From contig CAYJKY010000002.1 of the NCBI GenBank assembly GCA_964370825.1, positions 52,632-116,631 of the forward strand: a stretch of DNA of 64,000 nt. The letters run 5' to 3'. How positions within the stretch are numbered: position 1 is the stretch's first letter; every line of letters starts with the position of its first letter. Source of the DNA: CAYJBH01 sp964370825. Lineage in GTDB: Bacteria; Bacillota; Clostridia; Oscillospirales; Ruminococcaceae. Below the pieces are notes generated by a model. The model had not been told where the DNA came from and did no database searches. It worked only from the letters and a program-made list of their open reading frames with translations. A program made the translations under genes and the position numbers. Of the stretch, positions 17,222 to 24,759 are shown one piece after another.

Positions 17222-18313
17222 ATGAAATTTTTAGCACTTATAATGTCTGCCATTTTAACATTTTCCATGGTGTCATGCACACCCAAAGACACAACTCAGT
17301 ACGATGACATCAATATTTCAAGTACCGATGAAGGCGTTAATGCGGAATATAAAATAGTAACAGATAAAATTGACGAAATCTATTCGGAAGGAACACCTGC
17401 CACAACACAGGAAGTTTTAGATGCAATACTCTCGGTGATGCCTATAGAGAATACTATTGCCATCGACGATCAGCGTATGACATTTCTTGAAATAGACCTT
17501 GATGCCATCGAGTCTTATTCAGGCGTTATGACCTCTAACTACGAGAGTACAGATGAGGTGGTGGTTATTCGTGCAAACGATGATTCGGTCGACGATATGG
17601 TAGAGGCTATGAAAAAACGTCGTGACGCACGTGCGGATGAATTTGAATCCTACGACCAGATACAGTCCGAAAAGGCATCAAACGGTAAAATATTAGTTTA
17701 TGGTAATGATGTTATCCTTGTAATTGTTGGAAATATTGAGAACTACGACAACTACGAAGGAACAGGTGTGCAGCCAAATAGTGAATATGCAGATTTAAAC
17801 ACAACAAGCACCGATGAAGGGCTAAACGCACAATATCAAATCGTCACCGACAAGGTTGCAGAAATTTACTCGGAGGGTACCCCTGCAACAGCACAGGAGG
17901 TTCTTGACGGAATTTTGTCGGCAATGCCGGTTCAGATGCCAAACCCAATGGATGATCAATTTATGCAGTTTCTTGAGATTGATTTAAACAATGTTGCAGA
18001 GTATGCCGGAGTTATTTCCGGAGCGAATATATCCAGCGATGAGTTGATTGTAGTAAGGGCAAATGAGGGATCGGTCGATGCAGTTGTATCTGCGTTAGAG
18101 GAAAGGCGTAACAATAGAATAAGTGAGTTTGAAAGCTATCTCCCAGATCAGTACGAGAAAGCTAAACACGGTAAAATATTAGTTTATGGCAACGACGTTA
18201 TCTATGCTATAATGGGCGACACCTTGCAGTATGATATGTCGGGAGATGCCTCCGGCGAGACGATGCTACCGGAAGGTGGCGACCCAGTTGCCGATATTCC
18301 TGCTGCCGATTAG
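17222..18313 (+). CDS. Lipoprotein with two tandem DUF4358 domains
   Basis: A 363-residue protein with a signal peptide and lipobox MVSC near residue 18. Two homologous halves follow: each has DEG(V/L)NA, YSEGTPAT.QEVLD, a central acidic core, and the closing KILVYGNDVI. Each unit of about 140 residues matches the DUF4358 family, which normally occurs as one copy in lipoproteins encoded next to MBOAT acyltransferases. The ATG at 17222 is chosen because AGGAG lies ten bases upstream and gives a proper signal peptide. The function is unknown; context suggests an extracytoplasmic accessory of polymer O-acylation. Third-base differences between the halves show that the duplication is not recent. 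Confidence 0.82.
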   Translation: MKFLALIMSAILTFSMVSCTPKDTTQYDDINISSTDEGVNAEYKIVTDKIDEIYSEGTPATTQEVLDAILSVMPIENTIAIDDQRMTFLEIDLDAIESYSGVMTSNYESTDEVVVIRANDDSVDDMVEAMKKRRDARADEFESYDQIQSEKASNGKILVYGNDVILVIVGNIENYDNYEGTGVQPNSEYADLNTTSTDEGLNAQYQIVTDKVAEIYSEGTPATAQEVLDGILSAMPVQMPNPMDDQFMQFLEIDLNNVAEYAGVISGANISSDELIVVRANEGSVDAVVSALEERRNNRISEFESYLPDQYEKAKHGKILVYGNDVIYAIMGDTLQYDMSGDASGETMLPEGGDPVADIPAAD

Positions 18314-18345
18314 TAATAGGAAGTTTAAAATTAGGAGTTTCTGTT

Positions 18346-19728
18346 TTGGTTTTCAGTAGCCTAACATTTCTATTTGTATTTTTGCCGATAGCGCTCGGAG
18401 TGTATTATCTCCTGCCCTATCGGCTTAAAAACGGATGGCTTTTTGCGGTAAGTCTTGTATTTTATTCATGGGGCGAAGTTCGTTACTTCCCTATCATGAT
18501 AGCTTCCACAGTCGTTGACTATGTGTTATCCAACCTAATTAAAAAATATGACTTAAACGTTAACCTACGTAAAGTCTTTTTGATACTCTCGGTATTTTTT
18601 AACCTCGGAATGCTTTTCTACTTTAAGTACACCGACTTTTTTATTGGCAACATAAACCTGCTGCTAGGTACTTCAATACCGTTACTCGAGCTTACACTCC
18701 CTCTCGGAATAAGTTTTTACACCTTCCAAACCATGTCCTACACCATAGATGTGTACCGACGGAATGTTGAGCCGGAAAGAAATATAATTAATTTCGGGGC
18801 ATATGTCACTATGTTCCCTCAGCTTATTGCAGGTCCAATTGTTAAATACACTCATGTTGCTGAGCGACTTAACATGAAAAAAGGGCGAATTGACCTGCCT
18901 CGCATTGAGGAAGGTATAAAGCTTTTTATCTTTGGTTTAGCAAAAAAGGTTCTCATTGCGAACAGTGTCGGCGCACTATGGTCAGAGGTTGGTTCGCTTG
19001 GGTATTCCGAGGTTTCTACACCACTTGCATGGCTTGGAATAGTTGCCTACAGTCTACAAATATATTTTGATTTCTCCGGCTACTCCTTGATGGCAATCGG
19101 GCTCGGTAAAATGATGGGGTTTGATTTCCCTGATAACTTTAATCTACCCTATATCAGCCGCTCGATAACCGAATTCTGGCGTCGTTGGCATATGACACTT
19201 TCCGGATGGTTTAGGGAATATGTATACATCCCTCTCGGTGGCAACAGGCATGGCTTAAAACGACAAATTATTAACCTTCTTATAGTGTGGTCTCTAACGG
19301 GATTTTGGCATGGTGCTGACTGGAACTTTATCCTCTGGGGTTTATACTATTTCATCTTATTAACCATGGAAAAACTGTTTTTGCTAAATGTGTTAGAAAA
19401 AAACAAGGTTGTGGGTCATGTGTACGCTATCTTTGCAATCATTGTTGGCTGGGCATTGTTCGCTGTTGTAGGACTTGACGATTTAGTAACCTTCCTTTCT
19501 GCAATGTTTGTGCCACAGTCCGGAATTTCTGCACTGTATTTCCTCAGAAACTATCTGGTGATAATAGTCATAGGTATAATTTGCTCCACACAACTACCTA
19601 CTATCATCTATAATAAACTGTCAAGGTTCAAAGCCTTACAGGTTATTTTGCTATCAATTTTACTGGTTGCATCTGTTGCTTATTTGGTCGATGCAACATT
19701 TAACCCGTTTTTATATTTTAGATTTTAG
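18346..19728 (+). CDS. MBOAT family O-acyltransferase (AlgI/DltB-like)
   Basis: A 460-residue polytopic membrane protein with about ten membrane segments. Its TTG start has AGGAG eight bases before it, and the N-terminus VFSSLTFLFVFLPIALG is the usual beginning of clostridial AlgI-like proteins. Motifs include PLGISFYTFQTMSY, FPQLIAGPIV, the catalytic-region RRWHMTLSGWFREYVYIPLGGN, and the MBOAT His in GFWHGADWNF. These enzymes pass acetyl groups across the membrane for O-acetylation of exopolysaccharide or wall polymers. The following gene encodes the matching AlgJ/AlgX-like protein, so the pair is a standard O-acetylation module. The acceptor polymer is unknown. Confidence 0.93.
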   Translation: MVFSSLTFLFVFLPIALGVYYLLPYRLKNGWLFAVSLVFYSWGEVRYFPIMIASTVVDYVLSNLIKKYDLNVNLRKVFLILSVFFNLGMLFYFKYTDFFIGNINLLLGTSIPLLELTLPLGISFYTFQTMSYTIDVYRRNVEPERNIINFGAYVTMFPQLIAGPIVKYTHVAERLNMKKGRIDLPRIEEGIKLFIFGLAKKVLIANSVGALWSEVGSLGYSEVSTPLAWLGIVAYSLQIYFDFSGYSLMAIGLGKMMGFDFPDNFNLPYISRSITEFWRRWHMTLSGWFREYVYIPLGGNRHGLKRQIINLLIVWSLTGFWHGADWNFILWGLYYFILLTMEKLFLLNVLEKNKVVGHVYAIFAIIVGWALFAVVGLDDLVTFLSAMFVPQSGISALYFLRNYLVIIVIGIICSTQLPTIIYNKLSRFKALQVILLSILLVASVAYLVDATFNPFLYFRF

Positions 19729-19740
19729 CGGAGGATTTGT

Positions 19741-20847
19741 GTGAAAAAAATCAAGATAATACTAAAATATCCACTTGTTATCGCATTTATGGGTTTTATT
19801 TTGTTGTTTTCTATTTACAACAGCCTTATTCCTGAACGAAGTTTCTCCGAACTTGAAAACAAAAACCTAGCAACCTTTCCGACCTTTTCATGGCAGGAGC
19901 TGTTAAACAATGAATACACCCCTAAATTTGAAGAATACATTAATGACCAGTTTGCATTTAGGGATAGTTGGATTGATCTTAAAAGTCGTATGGAATGGCT
20001 GTTAACCAAGGTAGAAAATAATGGCGTTATTTACGGTGAAAATTCTCAGCTTTATGCTAAGCTTTTTAGCATTGATGAGGATCAGCTACAAAAAAATCTT
20101 GATGCTATGCAAGGATTTGTAGAGCGTGAGGGTGATAAGGTATCGGTATTGATTGCACCTGTTGCAAGCAATATTCTATCGGACGGTCTGCCGGCATCCC
20201 CACCTATGATTGATGAAAACGATATTATTGACAAAGTCTATTCAGCCGCCGATGGTGCTAACATTATTGATGTTAGAGATACTCTCTCGCAAAACTCAGA
20301 CGAATACATTTACTACAGAACCGACCATCACTGGACGAGTTACGGTGCCTATCTTGCCTATCTTGAGTATGCTGATATTAAAGGACTTGAGAAATTTGAC
20401 ATTAATGAGCATCCTACTGTTGAAACCGAAGGCTTTTTGGGGACGAATTTTTCAAAGTGCAAATTTTTTGCAGCCGTTCCGGATACACTAACCTATTATG
20501 ATATTGACAACACCATGCTACTCGGCGAACAGGAGTTGTCGCTGTATGATACCTCAAAACTTTCTACCGTAGATAAGTATGCTGCATTTTTGCATGGAAA
20601 CTATGGTTTTCTCACCGTCAACGGCGACGGTGAAGGAAGTGTTTTGGTAGTGAAGGATAGCTATGCAAATAGCTTTATCCCTTATTTGACGGCTAGCTAT
20701 GAAAAGATAGATGTAATCGATTTTAGGCTATTTAGTAATAGCGTTTCCGGACTGATGGATCAAAACAGCTATGATGATGTTCTCATACTATACAACAGTT
20801 CCACCTTTGCTGAGGACGGTAATTTTGCAAAAATATTGTTTAACTGA
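19741..20847 (+). CDS. DHHW family protein (AlgJ/AlgX-like SGNH acetyltransferase)
   Basis: A 368-residue protein starting with GTG, 12 bp after the MBOAT gene. One N-terminal membrane anchor (about 9-28) is followed by an extracellular domain with the family motifs ERSFSELENKNL, FRDSWIDLK and TDHHWTSYGAY. The last is the DHHW motif, supplying catalytic Asp/His of the SGNH-like fold; VVKDSYANSFIPYL holds the putative Ser. Such proteins accept acetyl groups from the MBOAT partner and transfer them to the polymer outside the cell. It is the last gene of the four-gene unit. Confidence 0.88.
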   Translation: MKKIKIILKYPLVIAFMGFILLFSIYNSLIPERSFSELENKNLATFPTFSWQELLNNEYTPKFEEYINDQFAFRDSWIDLKSRMEWLLTKVENNGVIYGENSQLYAKLFSIDEDQLQKNLDAMQGFVEREGDKVSVLIAPVASNILSDGLPASPPMIDENDIIDKVYSAADGANIIDVRDTLSQNSDEYIYYRTDHHWTSYGAYLAYLEYADIKGLEKFDINEHPTVETEGFLGTNFSKCKFFAAVPDTLTYYDIDNTMLLGEQELSLYDTSKLSTVDKYAAFLHGNYGFLTVNGDGEGSVLVVKDSYANSFIPYLTASYEKIDVIDFRLFSNSVSGLMDQNSYDDVLILYNSSTFAEDGNFAKILFN

Positions 20848-20876
20848 TTGATTTTTTATTAAATATATGTTAGAAT
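20848..20876 (+). promoter_or_regulatory. Promoter of secG-rnr
   Basis: TTGATT (20848-20853), 17 bp spacer, TAGAAT (20871-20876), 32 bp before the secG start. The -35 box begins directly after the DHHW stop codon. Confidence 0.65.
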
Positions 20877-20908
20877 GATATGTACACGTAATAAGGAGAT
20901 AAAAACAG

Positions 20909-21154
20909 ATGTCGGCAATAGAGATTATAAGCGGAATAGTATTAATTATAAGCTGTATTATTATCATTATTTTGGTTATGTTACAGGAATCTAAAGGTAG
21001 CGGCCTTGCAGGAGCTATCGGGGGTGGCGAGATGTTAGACGCCGCAAACAGGCCCACCGGCAGAGATGCTGTGCTTGCAAAATTCACAAAGATTGCAGCA
21101 ACCATTTTATTTTTGGTAACACTGGCTGTCGGACTTATAAGTATATATTTGTAG
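20909..21154 (+). CDS. secG: Preprotein translocase subunit SecG
   Basis: An 81-residue membrane protein with two hydrophobic segments (about 5-24 and 57-79). They flank the conserved cytoplasmic loop LQESKGSGLAGAIGGGE...RPTGRDAVLAKFTKI. This is the SecG signature, and SecG is the small stimulating subunit of the SecYEG channel. AAGGAG precedes the ATG. It lies 16 bp upstream of rnr, the common secG-rnr arrangement of Firmicutes. Confidence 0.95.
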   Translation: MSAIEIISGIVLIISCIIIIILVMLQESKGSGLAGAIGGGEMLDAANRPTGRDAVLAKFTKIAATILFLVTLAVGLISIYL

Positions 21155-21170
21155 TAAGTAGAAAAATGTT

Positions 21171-23276
21171 ATGTCTTTTAAGGATAAGTTAATTAAACGA
21201 ATACAGGAAAAACCTTCTAATAAACATGAATTGAAGGTTTACTTCGGTTTTGACGGTAGACTTGAGAAACAGCTATCAAAGCTTATCAAAAAGGGCAAAA
21301 TAAAAAAAATAGACGGCAAATTTTTCCCTATGAAGGAAAACAAACATAATAAGAAATTAAGCAATGTCACCGCCATTGAGGCTGTAGTTGTAAAACATAC
21401 CGGAAGGTTTGCTTTTGCTACTCCTGTCGATGGTGGTGATGATTATTTTATTCCGGGTCGTGATATTGATTCGTTATTACTTGGTGACAGGGTCATGCTA
21501 TTGCCGGAGAAAAAGAACGGCAGAGAATCTGCAAGGGTTTTATCGATTCTACAACAACACAACCGTGCAACCGGAATTGTTGTAGAGCAAAGTAAAGGTT
21601 TGGCTGTACAGCTTGACGGATATAATGGCAATATTGAAGTTTCGATAAAGAAAAACTTCTCACAAAATGTTAAGCCGGGCGAGGTTGTCGCGATTAACAT
21701 TATTTCTCGTGATGAAAACAACTTTAAGTGCGAAATAAAAAGAAGACTCGGTGATGCCGACACTGCTATCGCTGCAACCAAGGCACTTATGATAAACAAT
21801 GAAATTCGCACACATTTTAATACAGCAATTAAAACCGAGATTTCGGAAGCATTAACGGCCTTCGACACACAAAAATTATCCGAAAACAGAATTGACCTAC
21901 GTGGTGAATTTATTTTTACCATTGATGGTGCAGATACTAAAGATATTGATGATGCCATATCGATTCAAAAAACAGATGCCGGGTATGTGCTTGGCGTTCA
22001 TATTGCTGATGTAAGCCACTATGTCAAGCTTGATACCGCATTAGAGCGTGAGGCTTACGAACGACAATTTTCTTTTTATTATCCCACCGGAGTTGTTCCG
22101 ATGCTTCCTGCGGAACTATCAAATGGGCTCTGTTCCCTTTCTCCAAATGAGGACAGACTATGTTTTTCCTGCATAATGGAACTTTCAAAGACGGGTGAAT
22201 TGCTATCAAGCAGTTTTGTTAAAACTGTAATTCGCTCACGATTTAAGGGCGTGTATAGCGAGATTAATAAGATTCTCGATGGAAGTGCGGATAATGATCT
22301 TAAGGCTAAGTACCACGGTGCAATCGGTATGCTGAAACAGATGAAGAGCCTCTCGAAAATCCTCGAAAAAAGGAGATTTGAAAAAGGCGCGATAGAGTTT
22401 AATCTCAGGGAAACAGGCTTTGAAATAGTAGATGATAAAGCAAAATCAATTTATTTTAAAGAGCGTGGACTTTCAGAATCCATAATCGAAGAATTTATGT
22501 TGATGGCAAACAATGCAACTGCTTCGGTTGCAAGGGAAATTGGACTCCCAATATTATATCGCATACACTCCACCCCTAACCTCGAGCGGCTAAACAACCT
22601 GTTCGGGATACTATCCTCCGAATACGATGCTAAAATTGAACTAAGCTCTAATGATATTAACGGATTACAGTTGCAGGAACTCCTGAAGAGATATATCCAT
22701 ACCCCTCTTGAGCATTTTGTGCACAGCTCGATTCTTCGATGCATGGCAAAAGCGGAGTACTCTTCAAATCCGGAAGGACATTTTGGGCTTGCAACCAATG
22801 ATTATTGTCACTTCACCTCCCCTATTCGAAGATATTCAGATTTATTGACACACCATGTTTTGTCTGAATTTGTCGACAGAAGAGCAAAAAAAGAAATATC
22901 TGCAAAATATCATAATCTTGCAATCTCAGCCGCTGAAAAGGCTAACTCTCAGGAACAGCTGTTCGTAAGAAGCGAGAGAATGGTAAATGATATTTTTAAG
23001 GCCGAGGCTATGTCCGGCACCGTTGGGGAAATCTACGAGGGTATTATTAACGGAATTACCGAACATGCTGTATATGTTCTGCTCGAAAATTCTGCCGAGG
23101 GTAGAATACTTATCGAGGATATGTCAGAAGAGTATCTTCTTGTTGACGAAGGATATCGACTATATAGCAGTGACGGAGATTTCATTTATAAAATCGGAGA
23201 CAAAATTGCAGTTCAGATTGTTTCGGTACAGGTTAGCACCGGTAGAATTGACATGATTCCGGAAAAATTAAATTAG
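21171..23276 (+). CDS. rnr: Ribonuclease R
   Basis: A 3'-5' exoribonuclease of the RNase II/R family, 701 residues. Order: N-terminal winged-helix region, cold-shock-like OB domains (GDRVMLLPEKKNGRESARVL), and the catalytic RNB domain. The RNB domain contains DGADTKDIDDAIS (metal-binding aspartates), HIADVSHYV and FTSPIRRYSDLLTHH. A C-terminal S1 domain follows (GTVGEIYEGIINGITEHAVYV). It degrades structured RNA and takes part in trans-translation quality control. The basic tail seen in many RNase R proteins is short here. smpB, often next to rnr, is not adjacent. Confidence 0.95.
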   Translation: MSFKDKLIKRIQEKPSNKHELKVYFGFDGRLEKQLSKLIKKGKIKKIDGKFFPMKENKHNKKLSNVTAIEAVVVKHTGRFAFATPVDGGDDYFIPGRDIDSLLLGDRVMLLPEKKNGRESARVLSILQQHNRATGIVVEQSKGLAVQLDGYNGNIEVSIKKNFSQNVKPGEVVAINIISRDENNFKCEIKRRLGDADTAIAATKALMINNEIRTHFNTAIKTEISEALTAFDTQKLSENRIDLRGEFIFTIDGADTKDIDDAISIQKTDAGYVLGVHIADVSHYVKLDTALEREAYERQFSFYYPTGVVPMLPAELSNGLCSLSPNEDRLCFSCIMELSKTGELLSSSFVKTVIRSRFKGVYSEINKILDGSADNDLKAKYHGAIGMLKQMKSLSKILEKRRFEKGAIEFNLRETGFEIVDDKAKSIYFKERGLSESIIEEFMLMANNATASVAREIGLPILYRIHSTPNLERLNNLFGILSSEYDAKIELSSNDINGLQLQELLKRYIHTPLEHFVHSSILRCMAKAEYSSNPEGHFGLATNDYCHFTSPIRRYSDLLTHHVLSEFVDRRAKKEISAKYHNLAISAAEKANSQEQLFVRSERMVNDIFKAEAMSGTVGEIYEGIINGITEHAVYVLLENSAEGRILIEDMSEEYLLVDEGYRLYSSDGDFIYKIGDKIAVQIVSVQVSTGRIDMIPEKLN

Positions 23277-23355
23277 CTGTTAGCAAAAAATGGTTATATT
23301 TTATCTCCAGCTTTCATATGATTATATGTCACTAAAGGTATGGAGGTGAATAATC

Positions 23356-23610
23356 ATGATACAGATAATTTTAACTGCAATACTTGTCATCAGCACCTTG
23401 TTGGTCATTGCTGTATTGGCAAAATCTAAAAACACCGCAAGACAGACGGTTTTTAGTGCGGCATGCGGAATATGCTCACTTGGAACAATTAATCTTTTGT
23501 CTGCCGTTACAGGATTATCAATTACCGTAAACTATTTAACCTGTTTTATTGCAGCGGTTTTATCCATCCCTGGCGTTGTATTAATGGTAGTGTTGGAACT
23601 ACTGTTTTAA
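23356..23610 (+). CDS. BofA-like pro-sigma-K processing inhibitor family protein
   Basis: An 84-residue membrane protein with hydrophobic segments at about 5-22 and 34-80. The C-terminus ITVNYLTCFIAAVLSIPGVV is close to the BofA family ending, where (N/G)xFTxLIVGILGIPGVVLL is conserved. In Bacillus, BofA holds the SpoIVFB protease inactive in the forespore membrane and so times sigma-K activation. This suggests the organism belongs to a spore-forming lineage, although family members also occur in clostridia with altered sigma-K control. GGAGGTG precedes the ATG. It lies 80 bp after rnr and 33 bp before a bactofilin gene. Confidence 0.75.
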   Translation: MIQIILTAILVISTLLVIAVLAKSKNTARQTVFSAACGICSLGTINLLSAVTGLSITVNYLTCFIAAVLSIPGVVLMVVLELLF

Positions 23611-23643
23611 GTATATCAAACATATCATAAATGAGGTCGAACA

Positions 23644-24087
23644 ATGATTCTAAAGAAAAAGGATAGCAACTCTAAAAGCTTGGAAATCGAGACACATATC
23701 GGCGTAGGTGTATGGCTTGAGGGTGAGATGAAATCGGGTGAATCAATAAGGCTCGATGGATTTTTCAAGGGAAATGTAACCGTATCAGAAACATTGGTAA
23801 TAGGCGAAACAGGTAAGCTGCTCGGGCATGTTAAGGCAAAAAACTTAATGTGCGCCGGCAAAATCCAAGGTAATGTCGATGTAGATGAAATTACCGAGTT
23901 TATCAGTGGCGGAGCGCTTGTAGGTGACATTGAAACAGGTGAGTTAATAATGCCTAAAAATGTTTACTTTAAAGGTAACTGTAACATGAAAAACAGCATT
24001 GAAGAAATAGCCGATGATAATGATACCGAACAGCAAACACAAACAAACGACATAATCGTCTCCGAGATGGTCGCTGTGACAGAATAA
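23644..24087 (+). CDS. Bactofilin (polymer-forming cytoskeletal protein)
   Basis: A 147-residue protein whose central part (about 18-115) is the bactofilin beta-helix: THIGVGVWLEGEM, ESIRLDGFFKGNV, LVIGETGKLLGHV, AGKIQGNVDV. The N- and C-terminal tails are short and disordered, as usual. Bactofilins self-assemble into filaments without nucleotide and locate cell-wall enzymes, affecting shape, stalks or spore morphogenesis. The bofA-bactofilin neighbourhood fits a cell-envelope or sporulation role. A strong hairpin terminator follows 60 bp downstream. Confidence 0.92.
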   Translation: MILKKKDSNSKSLEIETHIGVGVWLEGEMKSGESIRLDGFFKGNVTVSETLVIGETGKLLGHVKAKNLMCAGKIQGNVDVDEITEFISGGALVGDIETGELIMPKNVYFKGNCNMKNSIEEIADDNDTEQQTQTNDIIVSEMVAVTE

Positions 24088-24148
24088 GTTATTTTATATA
24101 ACAAAAAAGCTGTCACAATGCTGTGGCACCAATAAATTGGACTTGATA

Positions 24149-24182
24149 GTGTAGTAACGAGAGTTGCTACACTTATTTATTT
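24149..24182 (+). terminator. Terminator after bactofilin
   Basis: GTGTAGTAAC, a GAGA tetraloop and GTTGCTACAC form a 10 bp stem (one G-T pair) followed by TTATTTATTT. Confidence 0.75.
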
Positions 24183-24200
24183 CGTCAAATGATCATTTTA

Positions 24201-24759
24201 TTATTTCACGCTTTTTACCCATTCAACTGATTTTCTAATCCCCTCTATAGTTTTAACTTCTAATACAAATTGTAGTTCACCACAACCAAAAGGCAAATGG
24301 TCTTTTGTGCTCATTCACAAGTGCATCATGCAAATGCATATGTGCCAACCTATCAATATGAGTGTCAATAACAGGTCGTTGTTTAAAATTGCTACCTGCG
24401 TCATGTCCTGTATCGAAAGTTAGTGCAAAGACAGGACTTTCCAAAAGCAAAGATAGACTATTCTTGCCGACAGAATGACAAAAAGCACTAGTGTTTTCTA
24501 CGCATATTTTAATATTAGAGATTCCAACAGCTTGCTCACACTTGTCACGGAATGAAGTTAAATTACTTATATATATATCTGTATTCTTCAAGAAGCAACA
24601 CTTTTCTGTCAGGCAAAGTAAAATAAGTTCCAACTTCTAAATGCATGTTTAATACTAAAATATTAAGCTGTTTTTGCACAATGTGATAAATGACAAGAGT
24701 AACCAGTCGCATAATATTTGACTTTGTAGCATTGCTTGGATTAGTCAGCTTATGTTGGT
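24201..24759 (-). pseudogene. Frameshifted TIM-barrel sugar phosphate isomerase/epimerase
   Basis: This 560 bp stretch holds no intact gene but a broken one. From 24759 one frame reads KLTNPSNATKSN, then ILVLNMHLEVGTYFTLPDRK. A second frame continues with ISNLTSFRDKCEQAVG, ICVENT, FALTFDTGHDAGS and AHMHLHDA. After an apparent one-base insertion near 24299-24302, a third frame gives HLPFGCGELQF...WVKSVK and a stop at 24201. Together these are the second half of a xylose-isomerase-like TIM barrel (metal ligands in CVEN, DTGH and HLHD). At least two frameshifts and a missing N-terminus mark it as decayed. It abuts the ppk stop codon. A sequencing error could explain one shift but not the missing N-terminus. 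Confidence 0.75.

Noticed and set aside
20788..21105. 105-codon reverse-strand frame over secG
   Set aside because: It overlaps secG and its promoter, with no domain or ribosome binding site; the SecG frame is unambiguous.
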